Origin: Micromonospora ferruginea
GTDB lineage: Bacteria > Actinomycetota > Actinomycetes > Mycobacteriales > Micromonosporaceae
DNA length: 64,000 nucleotides
Reading direction: 5' to 3'
NCBI RefSeq assembly: GCF_013694245.2
Contig: NZ_CP059322.2
Span: 1,422,001 to 1,486,000, forward strand
Positions 33,883 to 42,871 of this stretch are shown here, in pieces (position 1 is the first letter of the stretch; every line of letters begins with the position of its first letter). The translations under genes and the position numbers were made by a program. The notes under the pieces are model-generated. The model saw only the letters and a program-made list of their open reading frames with translations. It was not told where the DNA came from and made no database searches.

Positions 33883-33907
33883 GAACCGAGCGGGCGGTCG
33901 CGTCGTA
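33883..33907 (+). promoter_or_regulatory. ECF-sigma-type promoter, GAACC-N16-CGTA
   Basis: GAACC (33883-33887), a 16-base spacer and CGTAGTG (from 33904) lie 86 bases before the first gene of the secretion-like operon. CGTAGTG is the same -10 as at 22163. The remaining bases of the gap 33727-33992 hold the opposite promoter and a run of six A at 33862-33867. Confidence 0.6.
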
Positions 33908-33992
33908 GTGCGGCCGTCGACCGCTGCGGCCGGGCCATCCGGCGGCGGTCGGCGCGTGCGACGGACGACGGGGAGAGGAGGCGGGGCGGGCG

Positions 33993-34496
33993 ATGAGCCG
34001 ACCGATGGTGCTGGGGCGACCGCGCGAGCGCGACGAGCGTCCGGTACGGGGCCGCGACGCTCTCTCCGACGAGGGCATCGGCTGGATCGGCGCGCACGGC
34101 GGCGCCGGCGCCAGCACCCTGACCCGCCTGCTCGGGGGCGTGGACATCGGCTGCCGCTGGCCGGACCCGGCGATCGGTGAGCCGGCCCGGGTCGCGCTGG
34201 TCGGCCGGACCAACGTCGACGGCCTGCGGGCGGTGTCCCGGGCGCTCAACGCGATGCGGGAGGGCCGGCACCCGGCGGGGATGCGGCTGGTGGGCGTGGT
34301 GTTGATTGCCGACGCCCCGGGCCGGCTGCCGGCGCCGCTGCTCGGCCGGATCCGGCTGCTGCGCTCGGTCGCCCCGGTGCACCGGGTGCCGTGGATCCCG
34401 TCGTACCGGATCGGCGTGGAGCCGCAGCGGCCGCCACGCCAACTGACCCGGCTGGCCGACCTGGCCGACGCCCGGCCCGCGCGGGGGTCGCGGTGA
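33993..34496 (+). CDS. DUF6668-like/ParA-like protein
   Basis: A 167-aa cytoplasmic protein opening the operon. GWIGAHGGAGASTLTRLLGG resembles a deviant Walker A but lacks the signature Lys (GAST instead of GKST). VALVGRTNVDGLRAVSRALN, VVLIADAPGRLP and IPSYRIG follow the pattern of actinobacterial DUF6668 proteins found near conjugation-like genes. It may be a non-catalytic relative of ParA/MinD. GAGAGGAGG lies before ATG 33993. Its stop overlaps the next start (GTGA). Confidence 0.65.
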   Translation: MSRPMVLGRPRERDERPVRGRDALSDEGIGWIGAHGGAGASTLTRLLGGVDIGCRWPDPAIGEPARVALVGRTNVDGLRAVSRALNAMREGRHPAGMRLVGVVLIADAPGRLPAPLLGRIRLLRSVAPVHRVPWIPSYRIGVEPQRPPRQLTRLADLADARPARGSR

Positions 34497-35182
34497 GGCG
34501 GGCGGTCCGCTCCGGCGCGGCGCTCGTCGCCCTGGTCCTGGCGGTGCTCGCGCTCGCCCCGCCGGGCGCGGCGGTGGCCGCGGGCAGCTACACGGTGACG
34601 GTGGACGGCGGCGACGCCGCGTTCCTCTACAAGATCTGCCTGAAGACCACCACCACGGTGAACACCTACCCGGCCGGGGGCGGTGACCGGGTCTGCTCCG
34701 GCAAGAAGGGCTCGACGGACGGCTCGTTCGACCTGACCGCCGAGTACACCGACGGCGACACGGTCTGGATGGACGTCGAGATGCTCGTCGACCTGAGCGG
34801 CCACTCGCGGACCAAGGACGACGTGGACATCACCGGGTCGCACTCGTGCACCCTCAAGGGCGCCCTGTACGCGGGCAAGTTCCAGTGCGAGAACGCGATC
34901 AACAAGAAGAGCTTCGAGGCCCCGTCGATCGAGCCGTACCAGGTGGCGGTGGACGACCCGAACGCGCCGGTGGTGCAGTTGCTCACGCTGATGGCGTGGT
35001 GCGTGAGCGCCGCCGCCGTGATCGGCCTGCTGGTGACCGGCATGACGCTGGCGTCGCAGTTGCGGCGCGGCGCGCTGGAGGAGCGGACCGAATACACCAA
35101 GCAGATCGCGTTCGTGCTGGCGGCCTGCCTGCTCGCGACCACCGCCGGGCCGGTCGTGCAGGCCCTCGGATTCAGCCAGTGA
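34493..35182 (+). CDS. exported protein with two C-terminal membrane helices
   Basis: A 229-aa protein. It has a signal peptide (AALVALVLAVLALAPPGAAVAAG), an extracytoplasmic domain of about 125 residues with four Cys (KICLK, RVCSG, HSCTL, FQCEN), then two membrane helices (LLTLMAWCVSAAAVIGLLVTGM and IAFVLAACLLATTAGPVVQALG). The two-helix end resembles the VirB2/TrbC-like protein encoded next. It may be a pilin-like or surface component. The family is not named with confidence. Confidence 0.7.
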   Translation: MRRAVRSGAALVALVLAVLALAPPGAAVAAGSYTVTVDGGDAAFLYKICLKTTTTVNTYPAGGGDRVCSGKKGSTDGSFDLTAEYTDGDTVWMDVEMLVDLSGHSRTKDDVDITGSHSCTLKGALYAGKFQCENAINKKSFEAPSIEPYQVAVDDPNAPVVQLLTLMAWCVSAAAVIGLLVTGMTLASQLRRGALEERTEYTKQIAFVLAACLLATTAGPVVQALGFSQ

Positions 35183-35238
35183 CCACCGGACCGGCCACCG
35201 GCCGGCTGTTCGCCTTCCCCGACCTCGAAGGAGCACCC

Positions 35239-35613
35239 ATGACCCTCTCCGACATCTACTACAGCGGTCTGGTGCGGATCCCGTTCGGCTTCCGCCTCGC
35301 GCCCGAACCGGGCGACGGCGACGGTGGCGGTGGCGTGCCGCAGCCGGCCACCGGCGGAAACGCGGTGCCCGGTCCGCTCGCCACCAAGGTCGAGCAGGCG
35401 CTCGGCCTGGTCGCGTGGGCGGGCACCGCGGCGGGCGTGCTCGGTGTCCTGATCACCGGCGCGGTGATGGCCATCTCGCACAAGCGCGGGGAGAGCTCGG
35501 AGCACATGAGCCGGCTCGGCATGGTGCTGGGCGGCTGCATCCTGGTCGCCACCGCCGGCCCAATCGTCACCTGGGTCTTCGGCACCGGCGGCGGCGACGG
35601 CGAGGGGAACTGA
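35239..35613 (+). CDS. VirB2/TrbC-like small two-helix membrane protein
   Basis: A 124-aa protein. A short N-terminal segment and Gly/Asp-rich region are followed by two membrane helices (GLVAWAGTAAGVLGVLITGAVM and LGMVLGGCILVATAGPIVTWVF) separated by a basic loop HKRGESSEHMSR. Size and hairpin topology fit a VirB2/TrbC-type pilin or membrane-ring component. Start ATG 35239 follows GAAGGAG. Confidence 0.65.
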   Translation: MTLSDIYYSGLVRIPFGFRLAPEPGDGDGGGGVPQPATGGNAVPGPLATKVEQALGLVAWAGTAAGVLGVLITGAVMAISHKRGESSEHMSRLGMVLGGCILVATAGPIVTWVFGTGGGDGEGN

Positions 35614-35616
35614 CGT

Positions 35617-36363
35617 ATGCGTGCGCGACACGCCCACGAGCCGGCGGAGGACGGGCCGTTCTGGCGGCACCGCCGGTGGCAGGTGTCGGCGGGTTTCCTG
35701 GTGCTGGCGCTCTGCGCCGGCATCGGCGCGGCGCTCTACGGTGGTGGAGACGCCGGCTCCCGGGCCGCGCCCCCCGCCGGACCGGTGATCGGCGGGCTCG
35801 CACCGGACGGGTCGCGACCGCAGGGTTGCCGCACGGTGGACACCGCGCAGCCGATCCCGACCGAGGCGCCGGCCGACATCACCTGGCGGCCGGTGAACGG
35901 CGCGCTGACGCCGTTCTCCGCGTCGGCCGGGCCGCTGCGGAGCACCGGCCCGCTGCGCTGGTGCTTCGCGCACACCCCGATGGGCGCGGTGCTGGCGGTG
36001 CACACCATCTCCCGGCAGATGAGCGGCCCGGACTGGCGGGTGGTCAGCCGGCAGCAGCTCGTGCCAGGGCTGGGGCGGGACTACTTCGACGCGATGCGCG
36101 AGTCGCTGGAGGACGGCGGCCCGCCGCAGACCGCCAACCGTCTGGCCGGTTTCCTGGTGGTGCGCTACACGCCCCGTACGGCGGTGGTCCGGGTGCTGGT
36201 CCGGCAGGCGACCGCGCGCTACTTCTCGGTGGACTACACGACGGACTGGAACGGCGTCGACTGGCGGTTGCGCCCGCTGAACTCCGGCGGCCTGTACGGC
36301 CCGGTCACGCCGGTGCTCTCGCTGGCCGGCTTCGTGCTGTGGAACGGGGCCGGCAATGGCTGA
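35617..36363 (+). CDS. single-pass membrane protein, possible VirB8/TcpC-position component
   Basis: A 248-aa protein with a cytoplasmic N-terminus, one membrane helix WQVSAGFLVLALCAGIGAALYG, and an outside domain of about 190 residues containing CRTVD, LRWCFAHTPMGAVLAVHTISRQ and FLVVRYTPRTAVVRVLVRQ. The topology (short inside, one helix, mixed alpha/beta outside) and gene order would suit a VirB8-like bridging protein, but no motif proves it. The next gene starts within its last codons. Confidence 0.6.
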   Translation: MRARHAHEPAEDGPFWRHRRWQVSAGFLVLALCAGIGAALYGGGDAGSRAAPPAGPVIGGLAPDGSRPQGCRTVDTAQPIPTEAPADITWRPVNGALTPFSASAGPLRSTGPLRWCFAHTPMGAVLAVHTISRQMSGPDWRVVSRQQLVPGLGRDYFDAMRESLEDGGPPQTANRLAGFLVVRYTPRTAVVRVLVRQATARYFSVDYTTDWNGVDWRLRPLNSGGLYGPVTPVLSLAGFVLWNGAGNG

Positions 36364-37840
36364 GTGCGCGACCGGCGACGCCGTCTACATCGGCGAGATC
36401 GGCCAGGTCGTCGGCTTCTTCGAACGCGGGATCGACGGCATCCTCAGCGACATCGCCGGCGCCATCATGGGCGCGGCCGTGGAGCTGTTCGCCAACCTCG
36501 GTGACGTGCCGACGCTCGGCGACGAGAAGATCAACGACCAGATCCACCTGCAGACCGACTGGCTCGTGGTGACCATCGCGGTGGCGTCGTTGCTGGCCGC
36601 CGCGTTCCGGATGGCGTTGCTGCGCCGGGGCCAGTCGCTGTGGACCGCGCTGCAGGGCCTGGTCCGCATGGTGCTGACCGTCGGCGCGGCGTGGACCGTG
36701 CTCAACCTGCTCGCCACCGAGGCCGACCGCTACAGCGACCACCTCTACGACCAGGGCATCAAGGCGCAGCTCAAGCTGATCGCCAACTGTGGCACCGACG
36801 GCCTGACCGCGTTCCTGCTGATCATCATCGGCCTGCTGCTGCTGCTCGCCGGGTGCATCCACGTGATCCTGATGTACGTGCGGCTCGGCGCGATGGTACT
36901 GCTCACCGGCACCCTGCCGCTGGCCGCCGCGGCGTCGATGACCGAGTCGGGCGGCGGGTGGTGGCGCAAGCACATCGCCTGGATGGTGGCCTGGCTGTCG
37001 TTCAAACCGGTGGTCGGACTGATCATGTATTCCGGGGCGGCGATGATCGGCTCGGTCGACGGCGACGCCAAGCACTACAAGCTGGCCGGCGCCGCCATCC
37101 TGCTGATGGCCGCGGTCGCGCTGCCCGCGTTGATGCGGCTGGTCGTACCGGCGATGGCGGCGCTCGGCTCGTCCGACGGGGTGGGCGCGGGCGTGGCCGC
37201 CGGCGCCGCCGCGGCGGGCGCGGTGGCCAGCGGCGCCAAGCGGATCGCCGGCGGCGGTCACGGCGGGGGCGGCGGCGCGGTCCGGTCGTCGGGCGGCGGC
37301 GGCTCGCCCTCGGGCGCGGTGACCAAGGGCGGCGGCGGGTCGAAGCCCGACGGCGCCTCGAAGGACGGTGGTGAGTCCAAGGCGGACGGCGCGACGAAGA
37401 CCGAGGGCGGTTCCACCGCCGACGGCGCGTCCGACACCGCGTCCGTGGCCGACGGCGCGTCCTCGTCCGGAGGCTCCTCGTCCGGCGGCGCGTCCACGTC
37501 CGGCGGCGCCCCGGCCACCGGGGGCGAACCGGCGTCGGGCAGCACGCCGGCGCCGGAGAGCGAGTCCGCGCCCGGCAGCACGCCCGCCCCGGCGAGCGAA
37601 CCCGCGCCCGCCGCCGCGTCCGGCAGCACGCCGGCGCCGGTGAGCGAGCCGGCGCCCGCGGGCAGCCCACCGTCCTCGGGCGGCGGGCGCCGCGCCGTCT
37701 CGACCGCCGGCCGGGTGGTCAGCGGCGCCGTCGGGGCCGCCGCCTGGACCGTGCAGAAGGGCGCCGGCGCCGTCGCCGGCACCCACCGGCACGCCGCGGG
37801 CATCGCCCGCGGCGCGCTGCCGGACCCCGACCGCGACTAG
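36356..37840 (+). CDS. VirB6/TrbL-like polytopic membrane protein
   Basis: A 494-aa protein with about six membrane helices between residues 60 and 275 (LVVTIAVASLLAAAFRMALL, LVRMVLTVGAAWTVLNLLA, FLLIIIGLLLLLAGCIHVIL, GAMVLLTGTLPLAAAA, IAWMVAWLSFKPVVGLIMY, LAGAAILLMAAVALPALM). A 200-residue Gly/Ser/Ala/Pro tail follows. The layout matches TrbL/VirB6 channel proteins, including the WMVAWLSFKPV block. It overlaps the preceding gene by 8 bases. Confidence 0.82.
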   Translation: MAECATGDAVYIGEIGQVVGFFERGIDGILSDIAGAIMGAAVELFANLGDVPTLGDEKINDQIHLQTDWLVVTIAVASLLAAAFRMALLRRGQSLWTALQGLVRMVLTVGAAWTVLNLLATEADRYSDHLYDQGIKAQLKLIANCGTDGLTAFLLIIIGLLLLLAGCIHVILMYVRLGAMVLLTGTLPLAAAASMTESGGGWWRKHIAWMVAWLSFKPVVGLIMYSGAAMIGSVDGDAKHYKLAGAAILLMAAVALPALMRLVVPAMAALGSSDGVGAGVAAGAAAAGAVASGAKRIAGGGHGGGGGAVRSSGGGGSPSGAVTKGGGGSKPDGASKDGGESKADGATKTEGGSTADGASDTASVADGASSSGGSSSGGASTSGGAPATGGEPASGSTPAPESESAPGSTPAPASEPAPAAASGSTPAPVSEPAPAGSPPSSGGGRRAVSTAGRVVSGAVGAAAWTVQKGAGAVAGTHRHAAGIARGALPDPDRD

Positions 37841-37860
37841 GCCGGCCCAGGAGGACGACC

Positions 37861-39360
37861 ATGAGCACCGCAATCGACCAGATCAAGACACCGACGTACG
37901 GCAACTGGCGTCGCCCCCGCAAGGCCGGCCTCGGCTCGCTGGGCCTGATCGGCACCTTCGGCCTCTTCGGCGGCCTCGTGGTGGTCCTGCTCGCGTCCAT
38001 GATCTCGCTGGACGCGGCCCTGGTGGTGGGGCTGCCGTTCGCGCTGATGCTGGCGCCGCTGGCGATCCGCACCCAGGACGGCCGCAACGTGTTCCAGATG
38101 GCCGGCGTCCGGGTCGGCTGGCTGCGCCGCAGGTCGAAGCGGCAGCACCTCTACGTGTCCGGGCCGCTGTCCGCCCGACCCGGCGGCCGGTTCCGCCCAC
38201 CCGGCCTGCTGAGCCGGGTGACCATGCTGGAGGGACGCGACCCGTACGACCGGCCGTTCGGGGTGCTGCACCACCGCAACCGCCACCAGTACACGATCGT
38301 GCTGAGCTGCGAGCCCGACGGCGGGTCGCTGGTCGACCCGGACCAGGTCGACACGTGGGTGGCGCTGTGGGGCGAGTGGCTGTCGCGGCTGGCCCACGAG
38401 CCGGGGCTGCGGGGCGCGTCGGTGGTGGTGGAGACCGCTCCCGATCCGGGCACCCGGCTCGCCACCGAGGTGCTGGGCCGTCTCTCCCCGGACGCGCCGC
38501 CCGCCGCGCGGGCCGTCATGGAGGAGGTGGTGCGCTCCTACCCCGACGCGTCCTCGGAGATGAACACCTACCTGACGCTCACCTACTCGGCGCCCGGTGG
38601 CGCGCGGCGTGACGACGACACCATGCTGGCCGACCTGGCGCTGCGGTTGCAGGGGATCCTCAACGGGCTGGTGGCCGCCGGCGGGGGGTCGGCGGAGCCG
38701 CTGTCCGCCGAGCGGATCGCCGAGATCGTGCGGGTCGCGTACGACCCGGCCGCCGCGGCCGAGGTCCTCGACGTCCGCGCCCAGCACGGCCGCACCGGGC
38801 TGGAGTGGGACGACTCCGGCCCGGCCGCGGCGGTCGAGTCGGTGACCTCCTACCAGCACGACTCCGGGGTGTCCCGGAGCTGGCTGCTGACCATGGCGCC
38901 GCGCGGCGTGGTGCGCTCGGGCATCCTGCGCAGCCTGCTCGACCCGACCGCCGGCATCCGCCGCAAGCGGGTGGCGCTGGTCTACCGCCCGATCGACCCG
39001 GCGACCTCCGCCCGGATCGTCGAGTCGGACCGGCGGTCCGCCCAGTTCATGGCCAACTCGACGAAGGGCCTGGTCCGGGCGCGCGCGGTCGCGGAGATCC
39101 AGGCGGCCGAGCAGACCGCGGCGGAGGAGGCCTCCGGCGCCGGTCTGGTGGAGTTCTCGATGCTGGTGACGTTGACCGTCGACTCGGCCGCCGAGGTGCG
39201 CGACGCGAACGTGACGATGCGCAACCTGCTCGGCGCCACCCGGATCGCGATGCGACCGGCAGACCGGATGCAGGCCGCGGCGTTCACCTGCGCCCTGCCG
39301 GTCGGCATCCTGCCCTGGGAGCAGTCGATCGTCCCGCAGGATCTCCAGGAGGCGCTGTGA
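37861..39360 (+). CDS. SCO6880-family protein (VirB3 plus VirB4 N-terminal region)
   Basis: A 499-aa protein. The N-terminus reads TPTYGNWRRPRKAGLGSLGLIGT, then two membrane helices (FGLFGGLVVVLLASMISL and ALVVGLPFALMLAPLAI), a VirB3/PrgI-like front, followed by a soluble region with IVLSCEPDGGSLVDPDQVDTWVALWGEWLS and LTVDSAAEVRDANVTMRNLLGA, the pattern of VirB4 N-terminal domains. The ATPase part is the next gene, so VirB4 is split. Start ATG 37861 has AGGAGG. The next start overlaps its stop (GTGA). Confidence 0.85.
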   Translation: MSTAIDQIKTPTYGNWRRPRKAGLGSLGLIGTFGLFGGLVVVLLASMISLDAALVVGLPFALMLAPLAIRTQDGRNVFQMAGVRVGWLRRRSKRQHLYVSGPLSARPGGRFRPPGLLSRVTMLEGRDPYDRPFGVLHHRNRHQYTIVLSCEPDGGSLVDPDQVDTWVALWGEWLSRLAHEPGLRGASVVVETAPDPGTRLATEVLGRLSPDAPPAARAVMEEVVRSYPDASSEMNTYLTLTYSAPGGARRDDDTMLADLALRLQGILNGLVAAGGGSAEPLSAERIAEIVRVAYDPAAAAEVLDVRAQHGRTGLEWDDSGPAAAVESVTSYQHDSGVSRSWLLTMAPRGVVRSGILRSLLDPTAGIRRKRVALVYRPIDPATSARIVESDRRSAQFMANSTKGLVRARAVAEIQAAEQTAAEEASGAGLVEFSMLVTLTVDSAAEVRDANVTMRNLLGATRIAMRPADRMQAAAFTCALPVGILPWEQSIVPQDLQEAL

Positions 39361-41120
39361 CGGCCGGGGTGGGCGCGGACGGCGCCCGGGTGACGGACCT
39401 CGCCGCGGGTTGGCCCCGCCGCACGTCGGGGCCGGTCACCGCGTTGTCCGGCCTGGTCGTGCCGGACGCCGGGGCGCAGGAGCGGGAGCCCGACGAGACC
39501 GACGGGCAGACCCCCCGGGCGTTGCGGCGGGCGCGGCGCCGGCAGGCCGCCGAGGAGGCGGCCGAGCGGCGGTACCGGCAACGCCTGGCCCGGCAGGACG
39601 ACGCCGACGGGGTGCCGCACCGCGGCGCGCCCGCCGTGGGCGGCGGCCGGGTGGCGACGCTGGACCCCCCGACCATGTGGCGGGCCACCACCGTGCAGGC
39701 GTGCGGGCTCTGGCCGTTCGCCTCCGGTTCCGGCGCCCCGATGACCGGGGTGCCGCTGGGCCAGCACATCAGCACCGGCGCCACGGTCTGCGGCGACCCG
39801 CTGAACTGGTTCACCCGGGCCCGCTACATCTCCAACCCGTCGCTGTTCATGCTCGGCATGCCCGGTCTCGGCAAGTCCACCCTGATCAACCGGATGCTGA
39901 TCGGCCTGGCCGGGCAGGGCGTCGTCCCGCTGGTGCTCGGCGACCTCAAGCCCGACTACGCGGACACCGTCCGCGCGCTCGGCGGGCAGGTCATCTCCAT
40001 CGCCCGGGGCGTCGGCGGGCTCAACGTGCTGGACCCGGGCGCGATGGGCGCGGCGGCCGCGCGGATCGGCGGGCAGGCCGGCGAGGCGCTGGCCGCCGAG
40101 TCGCACGGCCGGGTGCTGAACATGGTGGCCGCGCTGCTCACCATCGTGCGGGGCGTGCCGATCAGCGACCACGAGCAGTCGGTGCTGTCGGCCTGCCTGC
40201 GGCACCTGCGCGAGCGCACCGGGCCGGGCCGGACGTACCGGCTGCCGGACCTGCTCGCGGTGCTGGAGGAGGGGCCACCGCAGGTCCGGCAGGTCACCCT
40301 GGACCGGGGCCAGGAGTCCCGGTACCGGGACGCCGTCGACCCGCTGCACCGGTCGCTGCTGGGCATCGTGGACGGCCCGCTGGGCGACACGTTCGCCTCG
40401 GAGACCGCCACCCGCATCGACCCGGACGCCACCGCGGTCTGCATCGACATCTCCCGCATCGGCGAGGCGGACGGCCAGTTGACCGCCGCCGCGATGCTCG
40501 CCGCCTGGTCCGACGGCCTGGGTACGGTGTCCGCCTCGCACGCCCTCGCCGACGCCGGCCTGGCGCCCCGGCGCTGGTTCTTCACCGTGCTGGACGAGCT
40601 GTGGCGGCCGTTGCGGGCGGCCTCCGGCATCGTCGACCGGATCGACGCGCTGACCCGGCTGAACCGGTCCCTCGGCCTGGCCGACGCGAAGATCACCCAC
40701 ACGCTCAAGGACGCGGAGGCGCTTGGTAGCGAGGCGGACAAGGCCAAGGCGCGGGGCTTCGTCGAGCGCGCCGGGATGGTCGCCTGCGCCGGCCTGCCGA
40801 GGGCGGAGATGGAGGAGCTGGCCCGGGTGGTCGGCCTGTCCCGGCGGGAGATCGACCTGGTGTCGTCCTGGTCGTCGCCGGCCGGCTGGGCGCAGGACGG
40901 CGGCAACGAGGAGCCGCCCGGCCGGGGCCGGTTCCTGATCAAGGTCGGCGGGCGGCCCGGCATCCCGATCCGGGTCGCGATCACCGACGCCGAGCGGCAC
41001 CTGCACGACACCAACACGCGCTGGATCGCCAACGGCGACGCCGAGCGGATGCTCGCCGAGCGGGCCGCCGTGGTGCGGGCCGTCACGGCCGGCGACCGGC
41101 CCGGCGCGGTGGCCCGGTGA
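39357..41120 (+). CDS. VirB4-like secretion ATPase
   Basis: A 587-aa ATPase. After a charged, disordered start (RALRRARRRQAAEEAAERRYRQ), a P-loop domain has Walker A MPGLGKSTLINRML near residue 170, Walker B FFTVLDELW near residue 405, and a FxERAGMVACAGLPRAEMEELA block. It powers type IV secretion-like transport in the family. Both ends overlap neighbours by GTGA-type junctions, so expression is tightly coupled. Confidence 0.88.
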   Translation: MTAGVGADGARVTDLAAGWPRRTSGPVTALSGLVVPDAGAQEREPDETDGQTPRALRRARRRQAAEEAAERRYRQRLARQDDADGVPHRGAPAVGGGRVATLDPPTMWRATTVQACGLWPFASGSGAPMTGVPLGQHISTGATVCGDPLNWFTRARYISNPSLFMLGMPGLGKSTLINRMLIGLAGQGVVPLVLGDLKPDYADTVRALGGQVISIARGVGGLNVLDPGAMGAAAARIGGQAGEALAAESHGRVLNMVAALLTIVRGVPISDHEQSVLSACLRHLRERTGPGRTYRLPDLLAVLEEGPPQVRQVTLDRGQESRYRDAVDPLHRSLLGIVDGPLGDTFASETATRIDPDATAVCIDISRIGEADGQLTAAAMLAAWSDGLGTVSASHALADAGLAPRRWFFTVLDELWRPLRAASGIVDRIDALTRLNRSLGLADAKITHTLKDAEALGSEADKAKARGFVERAGMVACAGLPRAEMEELARVVGLSRREIDLVSSWSSPAGWAQDGGNEEPPGRGRFLIKVGGRPGIPIRVAITDAERHLHDTNTRWIANGDAERMLAERAAVVRAVTAGDRPGAVAR

Positions 41121-42865
41121 GGCGCGGCGCGGGCGGCGACCTGCTGCCCTGGCTCATCCCCGGGCTCGCGCTGGTCAACCTCGCCGTCTTCGTCCTGCTG
41201 TGGCTCGGCGGCACGCTCGCCGCCGCGCTCGGCGGCTACGGCTGGCGGCCACCGCCGTTCCGGCTGGACGTCTACCTGAGCCTGCTCGGCGGCGGCGCCG
41301 AGGCGGTGTGGCCGGGCGTCCCGCCGGCCCTGGTGTACGCGGGCGCGGTGGCGCTGCTGCCGCTGGTCGCCGCGCCGGTGGTGGCGGGGACCCGCGCGGT
41401 GGTTCGCCGCCTGGCCGCCCAGCCGTCGAACCTGGCCGGCGCGGCCGACCTGCGGGGGATGACCGGCAAGGCGGCCGAGGCGCGGGCCCGGGAGCTGCGC
41501 CCCTCGTTGCGGGACGTGCCCCGGCTGCGCCCCGACGACACCGGCAACCTGCTCGGCGACCTGCTGCCGTCCGGGCCGGAGCTGCGTTCCTCCTACGAGG
41601 ACGTGGAGCTGGACCTGATGGCCCCCCGGGCCGGCAAGTCCACCGGCATCGCCGTGCCCCGCGTGCTGCGTGCCCCCGGCGCGGTGCTGCTGACCTCGAA
41701 CAAGTCGGACGTCTACCTGGTCACCCGGCGGGAACGGGCCCGCGTCGGGCGGGTGTGGACGTTCGACCCGCAGGGCATCGTCTACTCCGAGCGCGACATG
41801 TGGTGGGACATGCTCGGCGGCTGCCGCACCCTGGAGGGCGCGCGGCGGCTCGCCGGGCACTTCGTCAGCTCGGTCAACGACGACGCGTCCAAGAAGGACT
41901 TCTGGATCGCCGCCGCGCAGAACACGTTGACCGCGCTGTTCCTGGCCGCCGCGCACGGCGGCGCGACGGTCGGCGAGATGCTGGGCTGGCTCGCCGACCC
42001 GGGCGACCGCACCCCGATCGACCTGCTCCGCGACGCCGGCCTGGAGGCGATGGCCGACCAGCTCCAGGGCACCGTACGCGGGGCGGTGCAGACCCGTGAC
42101 GGCATCTACGAGACGTCCCGGCAGTGCGTCGCCTGCCTGCTCGACCCGGAGATCCTGGCCTGGGTCAGCCCCGACCCGGACCGCCCCGAGTTCGTGCCGG
42201 AGGAGCACGTGCTCGGCCGGGACACGCTCTACCTGCTGTCCAAGGATGGCGGCGGCTCGGCCGCCGGCGTGATCGCCGGGCTGGCGGACGCCGTGGTCCG
42301 GGCCGGCGTGGTGGCCGCCGAGCGGATGGGCGGCCGGCTGGACCCGCCGATGACCGCCGTGCTGGACGAGGCGGCCAACGTGTGCCGGATCGCCGACCTG
42401 CCCGACCTCTACAGCCACCTCGGCTCGCGCGGCATCAGCGTGGTGACGTTGCTGCAGAGCTACCGGCAGGGGGTGCGGGTCTGGGGCGACGCCGGGATGG
42501 ACGCGTTGTGGAGCGCCGCCACGGTCAAGCTGCTCGGCGCGGGGCTCGACGACGCGGACTTCGTGGACAAGGTGGCCCGCCTGGTGGGGCAGCACGACGT
42601 GCGGACCCCGACCTACTCCCGCTCGCGTGACGGCTCCTCCCGGTCGGTGTCGTACCGGCAGGAGCAGGCGCTGCCGGCGGACCGGATCCGGGCGCTGCCC
42701 AAGGGGACGGCGCTGCTGCTGGCGACCGGCGTGCGGCCGGCGGTGATCCGGCTGCGGCCCTGGTTCAAGGAGCCGGACGCGGCGCCGATCGCGGCGGCGG
42801 CGAAGGCCGAGGCGCAGGCGGTCACCGACCGCGCGGCGGCGGCCTGGCGCCAGCGGGCCGGGTGA
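41117..42865 (+). CDS. VirD4/TraG-like coupling ATPase
   Basis: A 582-aa protein with two N-terminal membrane helices (WLIPGLALVNLAVFVLLWLGG; LVYAGAVALLPLVAAPVVAG) and a TraG/TraD cytosolic domain. Walker A reads LMAPRAGKSTGIAVPRV (first Gly replaced by Ala), VLLTSNKSDVY follows, Walker B is MTAVLDEAANVC, and the C-terminal block is LGSRGISVVTLLQSYRQGVRVWG. Coupling proteins bring DNA or protein substrates to the channel. No relaxase gene is visible, so protein export is a real possibility. Confidence 0.9.
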   Translation: MRRGAGGDLLPWLIPGLALVNLAVFVLLWLGGTLAAALGGYGWRPPPFRLDVYLSLLGGGAEAVWPGVPPALVYAGAVALLPLVAAPVVAGTRAVVRRLAAQPSNLAGAADLRGMTGKAAEARARELRPSLRDVPRLRPDDTGNLLGDLLPSGPELRSSYEDVELDLMAPRAGKSTGIAVPRVLRAPGAVLLTSNKSDVYLVTRRERARVGRVWTFDPQGIVYSERDMWWDMLGGCRTLEGARRLAGHFVSSVNDDASKKDFWIAAAQNTLTALFLAAAHGGATVGEMLGWLADPGDRTPIDLLRDAGLEAMADQLQGTVRGAVQTRDGIYETSRQCVACLLDPEILAWVSPDPDRPEFVPEEHVLGRDTLYLLSKDGGGSAAGVIAGLADAVVRAGVVAAERMGGRLDPPMTAVLDEAANVCRIADLPDLYSHLGSRGISVVTLLQSYRQGVRVWGDAGMDALWSAATVKLLGAGLDDADFVDKVARLVGQHDVRTPTYSRSRDGSSRSVSYRQEQALPADRIRALPKGTALLLATGVRPAVIRLRPWFKEPDAAPIAAAAKAEAQAVTDRAAAAWRQRAG

Positions 42866-42871
42866 GCGACG

